Part shown: positions 26,046 to 34,573 of the stretch, piece by piece
Position numbering within the stretch: the first letter of the stretch is position 1
How the letters are laid out: each line of letters opens with the position of its first letter
Position numbers and translations under genes: made by a program
Origin: Methylobacterium sp.
GTDB taxonomy: Bacteria; Pseudomonadota; Alphaproteobacteria; Rhizobiales; Beijerinckiaceae
Direction of reading: 5' to 3'
Length of the DNA: 64,000 bases
NCBI GenBank assembly: GCA_020252645.1
Contig: JADCCN010000003.1
Span: 210,160-274,159 of the forward strand
Notes under the pieces: model-generated
Told to the model about the DNA's origin: nothing
Database searches by the model: none
The model's input: only the letters and a program-made list of their open reading frames with translations

Positions 26046-27077
26046 TCAGCGCGGCGCGGCCTTGCTGTCGTAGCGCTTGGTCCATTCCGCGAGGATACGC
26101 TCGCGGTTCTCGGCCATCCAGGTGAAGTCGTTCTTCGCCATCTTGGCCTCGGCATCGGCCGGGTAGTTCGGCGGGGCGCTCTTCACATCGGGATGGGCGA
26201 CGAGGGCATAATACTTGCCATAGAGCTCGTTGGCCTTCCTTGTGGCCACCCAATCCGCCACCTTCTTCGCGGCGGCGAGGTTCCTGGTGCCCTTCACGAT
26301 GGCCGTGGCTTCCATGTCCCAGCCCGCGCCCTCCTTCGGCAGGATGAGGTCGATCGGCGCGCCCTGCGTCTTCTCGCGCGCGCCGCGCATGTCGAAGCCG
26401 ATGCCCACCATGCGCTCGCCCTTGGCGGCCTGCACGCAAGGCGCCGAGCCCGAATGGGTGTAGACGGCGATGTTCTCGTGCAGCTTGTCCATATAGGCCC
26501 AGCCGGCCTGCTCACCCATGATCTGCAGCCAGGCCGCCACCTTGAGATAACCCGTGCCCGAGGAGGCCGGGTGCGGCATCACGATCTTGCCCTTGAATTC
26601 CGGCTTCGTAAGATCCATCCACGAGGTGGGCGCTGCGACCTTTTCTTTCGCGGCTTCCACCGTGTTGAAGCAGACGACCGCGAGGAAGGCATCCATGCCG
26701 GTCCAGGTATAGGGGCCGGAGGTGTCGCGATAGGACGCCTTCAGAGCATCCGCACCCGCGGGCTTGTATTCCTCGAGCAGGTTCATCTTCTCGAAGAGCA
26801 GCAGGGAGGTCGCGGCGAGGCCCAGCACGATATCGGCGCGCGGGTTGTCTTTCTCGGCGAGGAAGCGCGAGGTGATGACGCCTGTCGAGTCACGCACCCA
26901 GGAAATTTCGACATCCGGCACATCGGCCTCGATGGCCTGCTTGAACGGCTGGAGCTGGTCGTTCTCCAATGCCGTATAGACCGTCACACGGGTGCGACCC
27001 TGCGCGTCTGCCGCGCTGCTCCACCCCATGGCCAGAACGAGGCCCATCGCCACGCCGGCCAGCCAACCCTTTTTCAT
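26046..27077 (-). CDS. phnS2: 2-aminoethylphosphonate-type ABC transporter substrate-binding protein
   Basis: Periplasmic protein of 343 residues with a Sec signal (MKKGWLAGVAMGLVLAMG to SAADAQG). It belongs to the iron/thiamine-type cluster of binding proteins; family-like segments are VTVYTALENDQLQPFK, PHPASSGTGYLKVAAW and PKEGAGWDMEATAI. It follows phnY by 120 bases and precedes the ATPase and permease, so AEP is the likely ligand. A close paralogue at 44220-45242 stands alone under a TPP riboswitch. The ATG at 27077 is preceded by AGGGAGAATACA; the upstream part of the open frame is not signal-like. Confidence 0.83.
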   Translation of the reverse strand: MKKGWLAGVAMGLVLAMGWSSAADAQGRTRVTVYTALENDQLQPFKQAIEADVPDVEISWVRDSTGVITSRFLAEKDNPRADIVLGLAATSLLLFEKMNLLEEYKPAGADALKASYRDTSGPYTWTGMDAFLAVVCFNTVEAAKEKVAAPTSWMDLTKPEFKGKIVMPHPASSGTGYLKVAAWLQIMGEQAGWAYMDKLHENIAVYTHSGSAPCVQAAKGERMVGIGFDMRGAREKTQGAPIDLILPKEGAGWDMEATAIVKGTRNLAAAKKVADWVATRKANELYGKYYALVAHPDVKSAPPNYPADAEAKMAKNDFTWMAENRERILAEWTKRYDSKAAPR

Positions 27078-27197
27078 TGTATTCTCCCTGTCCTCTTGAA
27101 GAGCGCTCCCCGCTCCTCGGGCTCCGTCATTCATTGCAGCGCAAAGACCGTTCCATGACAAGCCGAAACGGTATCTGCGCCTGGTTATTCAGGCTTC

Positions 27198-28649
27198 TCA
27201 TGCGCTCCAGGGCATCGACCAGGTGCGAACATTGGTGAAGCTCTTCATCGCTTCCCACACGCCCTCCTTGTAGCCGAGGCCAGAATCCTTGATGCCGCCG
27301 AACGGGCTCATCTCGATGCGATAGCCAGGCACCTCCCACACATTGACCGTGCCGACATCGAGTTCCGCGATGAAGCGCTGGATGTAGTCGATGCGGTTCG
27401 TACATATTCCGGAAGATAGGCCATAGGCCGTGGAATTCGAGATGCGGATGATCTCATCCATGTTGTCCGGCACGCGGATGACCGGGATGACCGGACCAAA
27501 GGTTTCCTCATGCACGAGTTCGGCCATGAAGGGCACCTTGTCCACCACGGTCGGGTGAAAGAGCGCGCCCTCGCGCGGGTGGCCGTAGAGCACCTCGGCG
27601 CCCTGGCTTTCCGCATCCTTCACACGCGCTTCGAAAAGCTTCGCGGCAACCTCATTGATCACCGTGCCGAGATCGACCTCGGTATCGGCGGGGTTGCCGC
27701 ATTTGAGTTTTCTCGCCTTCTCGACAACGCGCTTGACGAACTCATCGGCAACGCTTTGCACACAGAGAATGCGCTTCACGGCCGTGCAACGCTGGCCGGA
27801 ATTCTTCGTGGCACCCTGCACCGCGAGTTCGGCCGCCTTGTCGAGGTCGGCATCCTCCATGACGATCAGCGGATCATTGCCGCCAAGTTCGAGCACGATG
27901 CGGCGATAGCCCGCCTTCTCGGCAATATACTTGCCGACCCGCACCGAGCCCGTGAACGTGATGAGGTCCGCCGCCGGATCGGTGATCATCGCGTCACCCA
28001 TGGTGCGCGGATTGCCGGTGACGACCGAGAGCATTTCCGGGGGCAGGCCGGCCTCGTAGAGCACATCCGCCAGCGCAAGCGCCGTGAGCGGGGTGAGTTC
28101 GGTCGGCTTCAGCACCAGGCGATTATTGGTGGCGATCGCCGGGGCGAGCTTGTGGCTCACCATGTTCAGCGGGTGGTTGAACGGCGTGATCGCCGAGATC
28201 ACGCCCAGCAGCGGCACGCGGGTGGTGAAGATCTTCCGCGCCTTGCCGTTGGGGGAGATGTCGCAGGAGAACTGCTCGCCATCATCCTTGATCGCGAGTT
28301 GGCCCGCGAAGGACCAGACATCATAGGCGCGGGTGGATTCGTAGATCGCATCCTTCCAGCACAGACCCGATTCCGCCGAGATGAGCCGCGCGAATTCCTC
28401 CCGCCGGTCGGCCAGCAATTGCGCGGTCTTCTGCAGGATCTGCTGGCGCTCGTAGCGCGAGAGCTTCGGCTTGAAGTCCCTCGCCTTCCGGAAGGCCTCG
28501 CGCACATGCTCGGGCCGCGCCATCGGCACGCTGCCGACGAGCGAGCCGTCATAGGGGTTCTTTACCTCGATCACGTCATCGGTGGAGACGGGTTTGCCCG
28601 CGATGCGCATCGCTTCCTTGCGCGCCGGCAGCTTTGGCAAGATCGGCAT
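27198..28649 (-). CDS. phnY: Phosphonoacetaldehyde dehydrogenase
   Basis: Aldehyde dehydrogenase family enzyme of 483 residues that oxidises phosphonoacetaldehyde to phosphonoacetate with NAD+. The nucleophilic Cys is in [12 protein letters not shown] near residue 290, the general base in [11 protein letters not shown], and the cofactor region is [17 protein letters not shown]. The assignment rests on its place directly between phnA (3-base gap) and the AEP transporter. The alternative start MRIAGKPV at residue 14 is possible. Confidence 0.92.
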   Translation of the reverse strand: MPILPKLPARKEAMRIAGKPVSTDDVIEVKNPYDGSLVGSVPMARPEHVREAFRKARDFKPKLSRYERQQILQKTAQLLADRREEFARLISAESGLCWKDAIYESTRAYDVWSFAGQLAIKDDGEQFSCDISPNGKARKIFTTRVPLLGVISAITPFNHPLNMVSHKLAPAIATNNRLVLKPTELTPLTALALADVLYEAGLPPEMLSVVTGNPRTMGDAMITDPAADLITFTGSVRVGKYIAEKAGYRRIVLELGGNDPLIVMEDADLDKAAELAVQGATKNSGQRCTAVKRILCVQSVADEFVKRVVEKARKLKCGNPADTEVDLGTVINEVAAKLFEARVKDAESQGAEVLYGHPREGALFHPTVVDKVPFMAELVHEETFGPVIPVIRVPDNMDEIIRISNSTAYGLSSGICTNRIDYIQRFIAELDVGTVNVWEVPGYRIEMSPFGGIKDSGLGYKEGVWEAMKSFTNVRTWSMPWSA

Positions 28650-28652
28650 GGC

Positions 28653-29891
28653 TCAGGCCTCCACGCAATTGAGGGCCACCCAGAAGGCATCGAAGGTCCG
28701 CAGGCGATGCCCCGCGGGGATCGCGAGCTTCCGGTTCGAGATCATCGGCACGCGCTGCTCGGTGAGGCCCCCATGCGAACGCAACGGCTCCGTGAGGCCC
28801 GAAAGATCGTGTTTCTCCGGTGCCGTGCCGAGCGTGACATGCCGGGTCGAGATCACCACGAGATCGCCGAGGCGATCGGGCGGCAATTCGAACTCGGCGC
28901 AAGCCACTTCGCGCGTCATGGCCACCTGCACGCCCGGAATGAGCTCCAACCGGGCGATCAGCGCCGCGCGATCCGCGCCTTCCGGGAGATAGACCGTCGC
29001 GAAAGAGCCGAGCGCGCCGTGATGGACCACGTAAGGATCGGTGATCGGCAGGATGACACGCGCCTGGCCCCTGCCCAGCCAGCTTTCGAACAGCGGCTCG
29101 AGATAGACGACGCTGGGCGTTTTATCCGCGTGGTGCTTGTCGTTCATGCCGTGATCGGCGGTCGCGAGGATCGTGTATCCCAGAGCGTCGAGACGGCCGA
29201 GATAGCGATCGATCATCGCGTAGAAATCATTGGCGATTTTCGTGCCGGGCGCGGTCTTGTGCTGGATGTAGTCGGTCGTCGAGAGATACATCAGGTCAGG
29301 CTTGAACGTTTCCGCAAGCTTGGCGCCCGCCGCAAACACGAATTCCGAAAGCCCCGCCGAATAGACATCCGGCACGCCCATGCCAACGAAATCGCAGACC
29401 TTCTCGATGCCGTTCTCGCTCCGGTTGGCCTTGTCGGCCTTTTCCGAGGAGAAGGCGATGGCCGTGCCCTTCGAATAGTCGAGGCCCTTCGAGAGGAGGA
29501 GCCGCAGCTTGTCCTTCGCCGTCACCATCGCGACCTTGAAACCTGCCTGCTGCACGCCGGCGAGAATGGTCGGCACCCTGAGAAAGGAGGGGTCGTTCAT
29601 CATCACTTCTTTGCCCGTCGCCGGATCGTAGAAGAAATTGCCGGCGATTCCATGCACTTCAGGGGGGCGACCCGTGATGATCGAGAGATTGTTGGGGTTC
29701 GTGAACGAGGGGATCACGCATTCGGCGATCATGCTCGCGCCCCCGCGCATCATCCGCGCGAAATTGGGGGCGACGCCGGCCTCGACCGCCTTCTCGATAT
29801 AGCCCGGCTCGGAGCCATCGATGCAGATGACGACCGTGGGGGTTTTCGGGGTGGCGTAATCGCGGCCGTTGACGGAAACTGCAGCCATCAT
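28653..29891 (-). CDS. phnA: Phosphonoacetate hydrolase
   Basis: Alkaline phosphatase superfamily zinc enzyme of 412 residues that cleaves phosphonoacetate to acetate and phosphate, the C-P bond-breaking step of the PhnW-PhnY-PhnA route. Metal ligands and nucleophile are recognisable: VVICIDGSEPGYI (first Asp), FTNPNNLSIITGRPPEVHG (catalytic Thr), YLSTTDYIQHK (Asp/His) and ATADHGMNDKHH (Asp-His). It lies four bases after phnW and three before phnY. Confidence 0.93.
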   Translation of the reverse strand: MMAAVSVNGRDYATPKTPTVVICIDGSEPGYIEKAVEAGVAPNFARMMRGGASMIAECVIPSFTNPNNLSIITGRPPEVHGIAGNFFYDPATGKEVMMNDPSFLRVPTILAGVQQAGFKVAMVTAKDKLRLLLSKGLDYSKGTAIAFSSEKADKANRSENGIEKVCDFVGMGVPDVYSAGLSEFVFAAGAKLAETFKPDLMYLSTTDYIQHKTAPGTKIANDFYAMIDRYLGRLDALGYTILATADHGMNDKHHADKTPSVVYLEPLFESWLGRGQARVILPITDPYVVHHGALGSFATVYLPEGADRAALIARLELIPGVQVAMTREVACAEFELPPDRLGDLVVISTRHVTLGTAPEKHDLSGLTEPLRSHGGLTEQRVPMISNRKLAIPAGHRLRTFDAFWVALNCVEA

Positions 29892-29895
29892 CCCC

Positions 29896-31038
29896 TCACT
29901 TCACCGGAACCTGCACGCCCATCTCGGCGAGCACATCGCGCACGGCGGAAACCGCGCCTTCCATATCCTTCTCGTAGAGCCGGCCGATGCAGCCGATGCG
30001 GAAGGAATCCGCCACCGTCAGCTTCCCCGGATAGATCACGTAGCCCCGGTCCTTCAGCGCGTCATAGAAGGTCTGGAACACGAATTTCGGGTCTTTGGGC
30101 ATGTGGAAGGTGATGATGATCGGGGCCTGAAGCGCATCGGGCAGCAGGGTGCGGAAACCGAGCCTGCGCATGCCGTCGATCAGCACCTTGCCGTTGCGGG
30201 CATAGCGTCCGCCGCGTCCCGGCTGGCCGCCTTCCGCGAAGAATTCCATCAGCGCCTGATGGAAGGAAACGATCACATGGATCGGCGGCGTGAAGCGATA
30301 TTGGCCGGTCTTCTCGAAATTCGCGGCCTGATCATGAAGGTCGAGCACGAGGGTTGTGGCATTGCCCCTCGCCCCCGCGAGGGTCGATTTCCGGCAGAGC
30401 ACGAAGCCGAGGCCCGGCACGCCCTCGATGCACTTGTTGGAGGAGGCCGCAATCGCATCCGCATGCGCCTTCTCGGCGTCGAGCGGCAAGGCGCCGAACG
30501 CGCTCATGGAATCGATGAGGTAGGTCTTGCCATACTTCCTTGCCAGCGCGCCGATCTCGTGGACCGGGTTCAGGATGCCGCTGGTGGTTTCGCAATGCAC
30601 CGCGAAGATGTGGGTAATGTTCTTTGAGCGCTTCAGGATGCCCTCGATCTTCTTCAGGTCCGGCGGGGTATCCTCCGGGGTCTCGTAAACCACCGATTTC
30701 CGCTTCGCGATGTCGAGGATGCGCCTGGCGCGGTGGCCATAGGCGCCGTTGATCAGCACCAGCACCCGGCCCTTGGCGGGCACGAGGCTCGTGAGCATCG
30801 CCTCCACGGCGAAGGTGCCCGAGCCCTGCACGGGCACCGTGACGAAATTCGCGCCGTTTACGATCTCCGGCAGACGCTCGAGAACCTCGCGGTTGATCTT
30901 CAGGAAGGTCGCGTCGCGGCTTCCCCAGTCATGAACCATCACCTCCTTCACGCTTTTCGCGGTGGTCAAAGGGCCGGGGGTGAGCAGCAGGGGATCACCG
31001 GTTTCGGAGGCGGCGCGGTTCAGGCGGGAAGAGGGCAT
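29896..31038 (-). CDS. phnW: 2-aminoethylphosphonate--pyruvate transaminase
   Basis: Class V PLP aminotransferase of 380 residues that converts AEP plus pyruvate to phosphonoacetaldehyde and alanine, the first step. Seen: LLLTPGPLTTAKSVKEVM at the N-terminus, VPVQGSGTFAVEAML for phosphate/PLP contact, DSMSAFGALPLD (PLP Asp) and the lysine of SSNKCIEGVPGLGFV. I chose the ATG at 31038, which has GGAGCCTTCC upstream; an in-frame ATG at 31068 adds ten residues. It is first in the seven-gene minus-strand AEP operon and diverges from a LysR gene. Confidence 0.94.
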   Translation of the reverse strand: MPSSRLNRAASETGDPLLLTPGPLTTAKSVKEVMVHDWGSRDATFLKINREVLERLPEIVNGANFVTVPVQGSGTFAVEAMLTSLVPAKGRVLVLINGAYGHRARRILDIAKRKSVVYETPEDTPPDLKKIEGILKRSKNITHIFAVHCETTSGILNPVHEIGALARKYGKTYLIDSMSAFGALPLDAEKAHADAIAASSNKCIEGVPGLGFVLCRKSTLAGARGNATTLVLDLHDQAANFEKTGQYRFTPPIHVIVSFHQALMEFFAEGGQPGRGGRYARNGKVLIDGMRRLGFRTLLPDALQAPIIITFHMPKDPKFVFQTFYDALKDRGYVIYPGKLTVADSFRIGCIGRLYEKDMEGAVSAVRDVLAEMGVQVPVK

Positions 31039-31092
31039 GGAAGGCTCCGGGCAGGCATTTCGATTCATGCTAGCCGAGCGCGCTCCTATTCG

Positions 31093-31110
31093 TCCAATAT
31101 GTGTTTTGGA
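31093..31110. promoter_or_regulatory. Candidate LysR operator between phnW and its regulator
   Basis: In the 119-base divergent region a small dyad (TCCAA at 31093-31097, TTGGA at 31106-31110) fits a short LysR-type site that could control both directions. The dyad is only five bases per arm, so this is a candidate. Confidence 0.3.
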
Positions 31111-31157
31111 TGACGGTCATAGATTTTCTCGATATGCTGTCGAGCAAAAGGTGGGTC

Positions 31158-32024
31158 ATGTCGATCACCGGGTTCAGGGCCTTTCATGCCGTGGCGCGCG
31201 CCGGCAGCTTCACGCGGGCGGCGGAAGCGCTGGCGCTGAGCCAGCCCACCCTTTCGAGCCAGGTGAGGCTGCTGGAAGAAAGGCATGACGCTGCGCTTTT
31301 CGACCGCAAGGGGCGCGGCGTGGCCTTGACGCCTTTGGGCCAGAAACTGCTCGACATCACCACGCGCCTCTTCGCGGCGGAAGAGGAAGCAAGAGCCCTG
31401 CTCGAAGGCGTGCGCACCGTGCGGCAAGGGCATCTGAGGCTCGCGGCGGACAGCGCGACCCATGCCATGCCGCTGCTGGCGCGGATGCGCGATCGGGCGC
31501 CCGGCCTCACCTTCAGCCTGAGGATCGGCAATTCCTCGACCGTGCTCGATGACCTGCTGGAATACCGTGCCGATATCGCAATCACCGCGCGCCCGAGTTC
31601 CGATCCGCGATTCGCCATCCGGCTCTTGCGGCGCGACCGCGTGGTCGTCTTCGCGCCGGCGGGGCATCGGCTGGCGAACAAGGGAACGGTGCCGCTCCTG
31701 GCGCTGGCGGGCGAGGATCTGGTGATCCGCGAGCGCGGCTCGGTGACGCGCGAGGTATTCGAGACCGCGCTGGCCGAGCGCGGCATCACGCCGGGCATGC
31801 TGATCGAGGTCGAGGGCCGCGAGAGCGTGCGCGAGGCCGTGGCGGCGGGCTTCGGCCTCGGCATCGTGTTTGAAAGCGAAATGCCCCCGGGCGACAGTTT
31901 TCGCGCCATCGCGATTGCGGATGCGCCCCTCGATGTCGCGGAATACGTGGCCTGCCTCGCCGCCCGCGAGCGCGTCGCCATGGTCCGCAGCTTTCTCGAT
32001 CTTGTTTCGCAGGAGCCGGGCTGA
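31158..32024 (+). CDS. LysR-family regulator of AEP catabolism
   Basis: Transcription regulator of 288 residues. The N-terminal winged helix-turn-helix is clear (FHAVARAGSFTRAAEAL, LSQPTLSSQVRLLEE, LFDRKGRGVALTPLG), followed by a periplasmic-binding-like effector domain. It is divergent from phnW and belongs by position to the AEP-catabolism-associated LysR group. The ATG at 31158 starts at the DNA-binding domain and has AAAAGGTGGGTC before it; the open frame extends 19 residues upstream without family likeness. Likely effector: AEP or an intermediate. Confidence 0.87.
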   Translation: MSITGFRAFHAVARAGSFTRAAEALALSQPTLSSQVRLLEERHDAALFDRKGRGVALTPLGQKLLDITTRLFAAEEEARALLEGVRTVRQGHLRLAADSATHAMPLLARMRDRAPGLTFSLRIGNSSTVLDDLLEYRADIAITARPSSDPRFAIRLLRRDRVVVFAPAGHRLANKGTVPLLALAGEDLVIRERGSVTREVFETALAERGITPGMLIEVEGRESVREAVAAGFGLGIVFESEMPPGDSFRAIAIADAPLDVAEYVACLAARERVAMVRSFLDLVSQEPG

Positions 32025-32087
32025 AAACTTCCATGAAACAGCCGGCCGCGCTCGCCGGATGCATTCCGCTGCACCGCGGAAATCATG

Positions 32088-32197
32088 TCTAGAGCGAAAT
32101 TCGATCTGAACTCATCAGATCGACCGCTCCATGTTTTTGTTATTTGTCGCATTGTCTTCGATCAACCGGTATCCACTTGATCGGAAAATGCTCTAGA
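32088..32197. repeat. Dispersed palindromic intergenic repeat, copy 2
   Basis: This 110-base copy is bounded by TCTAGAGC and GCTCTAGA. It contains a perfect 9-bp hairpin TCGATCTGA / TCAGATCGA (32101-32123) and the module AACCGGTATCCACTT...GGAAAATGCTCTAGA, in the opposite orientation to copy 1. It fills much of the gap between the LysR gene and the next transporter gene. Confidence 0.85.
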
Positions 32198-32259
32198 CAA
32201 TAAAAAACCGGAATGCTTCATTTTTCGTCAGAATGCGGATCAGCATCAGGGAGACCGTC

Positions 32260-33201
32260 ATGAACAAGCTTCGCCTTGCCGCCCTCGTCCTCGCCGCCGG
32301 GCTCGCGGCTCCGGCTTCGGCCCAGACCAAGGTTTCGATCGGCATCTCCGGCTGGACCGGGTTCGCGCCGCTCACGCTCGCGAAGGAGGCCGGCATCTTC
32401 GCCCGGAACGGCCTCGACGTGACCATCAAGAAGATCCCGCAGGCCTCACGCCATCTGGCGATCGCCTCAGGCGACATCCAGTGCGCGGCAACCACCGTGG
32501 AGACCTGGATTGTCTGGAACGCCAATGGTGTGGCGACGACACAATTGTTCCAGCTTGACAAAAGCTATGGCGCGGATGGCATGGCGGTGCGCAACAACAT
32601 CAATTCGATCAAGGAGATCAAGGGAAAGACGGTCGCGGCCTCCGCGCCCGGCACCGCGCCCTATTTCACGCTCGCCTGGTTCCTGAAGAAGAACGGGCTT
32701 TCGGTGAAGGACGTCACGGTCGTCAACATGGAGCCGGGACCAGCCGCGCAGGCCTTCATCGCCGGGCAGAATGATGTCGCCATGACCTACGAGCCCTTCC
32801 TCTCGGCCGTGCGCAACGCGCCGCAGGCTGGCAAGATCATCGCAACGACGCTCGATTACCCGATGGTGATGGACACCTTCGGCTGCACGCCGAAATTCAT
32901 CGCGGAGAACGAGAAGGCCGTGAGAGCCCTCGTGGACAGCTATTTCGAGGCCCTCGAGATGATCGCGAAGGAGCAGGAAAAGGCCTTCACCATCATGGGT
33001 GCCGATGTGCGCCAGACCGCGCAGCAATTCGCGGATAGCGCGAAGCATCTGCGCTGGCAGGACAGGGCTGCCAACAAGGCGTTCTTCGCCGGCCCGCATG
33101 CGGAATTCTCGAAGGAAGCGGCCGAGCTGCTGCTGGAACTCGGCATCATCAGGTCGGTCCCGGATATCACGAAGCTCGCGGATACGCGCTTCATCCAGTA
33201 A
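32260..33201 (+). CDS. ABC transporter substrate-binding protein (SsuA/NMT1-like)
   Basis: Periplasmic protein of 313 residues with a Sec signal (MNKLRLAALVLAAGLAAPASAQ). The NMT1/SsuA fold is seen in IGISGWTGFAPLTLAKEAGI, a dipeptide-like first-strand motif, and in LAIASGDIQCAATTVE. The family binds sulfonates, taurine, nitrate or pyrimidine precursors; the ligand is unknown. The ATG at 32260 has CAGGGAGACC upstream; an earlier in-frame start at 32233 is possible. A Mug-like gene and then permease and ATPase genes follow. Confidence 0.82.
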   Translation: MNKLRLAALVLAAGLAAPASAQTKVSIGISGWTGFAPLTLAKEAGIFARNGLDVTIKKIPQASRHLAIASGDIQCAATTVETWIVWNANGVATTQLFQLDKSYGADGMAVRNNINSIKEIKGKTVAASAPGTAPYFTLAWFLKKNGLSVKDVTVVNMEPGPAAQAFIAGQNDVAMTYEPFLSAVRNAPQAGKIIATTLDYPMVMDTFGCTPKFIAENEKAVRALVDSYFEALEMIAKEQEKAFTIMGADVRQTAQQFADSAKHLRWQDRAANKAFFAGPHAEFSKEAAELLLELGIIRSVPDITKLADTRFIQ

Positions 33202-33222
33202 GGTTCGGGAGCGGGGCGCGCT

Positions 33223-33738
33223 ATGGGAGATGTTCTCGAAGACCTTCTTGCCGATGGCCTTCGGATCGTCTTCTGCGGCACCCGCCCCGGCATCGCTTCG
33301 GCCGCCCGGCAGGCCTATTACGCGAGGCCCGGCAACCGGTTCTGGCGCACCCTGCACGAGGTGGGGCTCACCCCCCGCCTCTTCGCAGCGGATGAATACC
33401 GGCTTCTTCTGCCTCTCGGGATCGGCCTCACCGATCTCGCCAAATCCTCCGCCGGGCAGGATTCCACGCTTTCGGCGGCGGAACTCCACATCGACCGTTT
33501 GCGGGCAAGCCTCGAACGCCATCAACCGCAATATCTCGCCTTCACCAGCAAGAATGCGGCTGAACTGGCCCTTGGGCGCAGGAACCTGCGCTTCGGCCGG
33601 CTGGATGAGCGGTTCTGCGGCATCGAAACCCATGTGCTGCCCTCGACTTCGGGGCTCGCCACCTCCCACTGGGACATCGCGCCATGGCAGGCCCTTGCCC
33701 GGCGCGTGAAGGAAGAGAAGCGCCATGCGGCCGCTTGA
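33223..33738 (+). CDS. Mug-like mismatch-specific DNA glycosylase
   Basis: Protein of 171 residues in the Mug/TDG branch of the uracil-DNA glycosylase superfamily. VFCGTRPGIASA and YYARPGNRFWRTL align with the Mug motifs, and LPSTSGLATSHWD with the second active-site motif. In E. coli Mug the first motif is GINPG with a catalytic Asn; here it is GTRPG, so that Asn is replaced by Arg, as in part of the family. Activity and base specificity are therefore uncertain. The 3' end overlaps the permease start by 14 bases, placing a repair-type gene inside a transporter operon. Confidence 0.78.
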   Translation: MGDVLEDLLADGLRIVFCGTRPGIASAARQAYYARPGNRFWRTLHEVGLTPRLFAADEYRLLLPLGIGLTDLAKSSAGQDSTLSAAELHIDRLRASLERHQPQYLAFTSKNAAELALGRRNLRFGRLDERFCGIETHVLPSTSGLATSHWDIAPWQALARRVKEEKRHAAA

Positions 33739-34498
33739 ACCCATCTCCGAAGGACGCAAGATCCTGCTCGGTCTCGCCTTCTTCGTGCTGTTCTTCGCGG
33801 CCTGGGCCGTTGCCACGCTTGGCGGCTATGTGTCAAAGACGTTCCTCGCCGACCCCATCACCATGGTGAAGGATGGCTGGCTGCTGCTGACGAAATTCGG
33901 TTTTGCGGAAGACATTGCCATCACCATCTGGCGCGTGGTCGGCGGCTTCGTGCTCGCGGCGATCGTCGCGGTGCCGCTCGGCATCCTGATGGGCGCCTAC
34001 AAGCCGGTGGAGGCATTCCTCGAACCCTTCGTCTCCTTCGCGCGCTACCTGCCGGCCTCGGCCTTCGTGCCGCTGCTGATCCTCTGGGCGGGCATCGGGG
34101 AGACGCAGAAGCTGCTGGTGATCTTCATTGGCTCGGTGTTCCAGATCATCCTGATGGTCGCCGTGGTGGTGGGGAATACCCGCCGTGACCTCGTGGAGGC
34201 GGCCTATACGCTGGGCGCCAAGGATACCGGCATCGTGGGCCGGGTGATGATCCCCATGAATGCGCCCGAGATCGCCGAGATCCTGCGCCTCGTGCTCGGC
34301 TGGGCCTGGACCTATGTGATCGTGGCGGAACTGATCGGCTCCTCGAGCGGCATCGGGCACATGATCATCGACAGCCAGGCTCTGCTTGCGACAGGCCAGA
34401 TGATCTTCGGGATCATCATCATCGGCATCATCGGGCTCATTTCCGATTTCCTGTTCAAGTTCCTGAACGCGAAGCTGTTTCCCTGGAGATTGGCATGA
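33725..34498 (+). CDS. ABC transporter permease (SsuC/TauC-like)
   Basis: Inner-membrane permease of 257 residues with about six helices. The EAA loop is visible in EAAYTLGAKDTGIVGRVMIP near residue 160. It is the membrane part of the transporter formed with the binding protein at 32260 and the ATPase at 34560. The start lies inside the Mug-like gene. Its last codons form the first unit of a small tandem repeat that continues into the ATPase start. Confidence 0.85.
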   Translation: MRPLEPISEGRKILLGLAFFVLFFAAWAVATLGGYVSKTFLADPITMVKDGWLLLTKFGFAEDIAITIWRVVGGFVLAAIVAVPLGILMGAYKPVEAFLEPFVSFARYLPASAFVPLLILWAGIGETQKLLVIFIGSVFQIILMVAVVVGNTRRDLVEAAYTLGAKDTGIVGRVMIPMNAPEIAEILRLVLGWAWTYVIVAELIGSSSGIGHMIIDSQALLATGQMIFGIIIIGIIGLISDFLFKFLNAKLFPWRLA

Positions 34499-34573
34499 GC
34501 AAGCCAGTGACACGAAAATCGGCTTGCATGAGCAAGCCAGTGCAGGAAGAGAGGCTTGCGTGAGCAAGCTGGC
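34491..34573 (+). repeat. Triplicated start region (about 33-bp units) before the ATPase gene
   Basis: The sequence (A/G)TGAGCAAGC occurs at 34495, 34528 and 34560, spaced 33 and 32 bases. Units 2 and 3 each sit in a hairpin (GGCTTGC-ATGA-GCAAGCC; GCTTGC-GTGA-GCAAGC). Only the third copy, with GTG, is in frame with the ATPase; the first two ATGs open a 22-codon frame that ends at the TGA overlapping that GTG. Confidence 0.75.

Noticed and set aside
27510..30113. Open frame of 867 codons on the plus strand
   Set aside because: Antisense to phnY and phnA; composition typical of a mirror frame.
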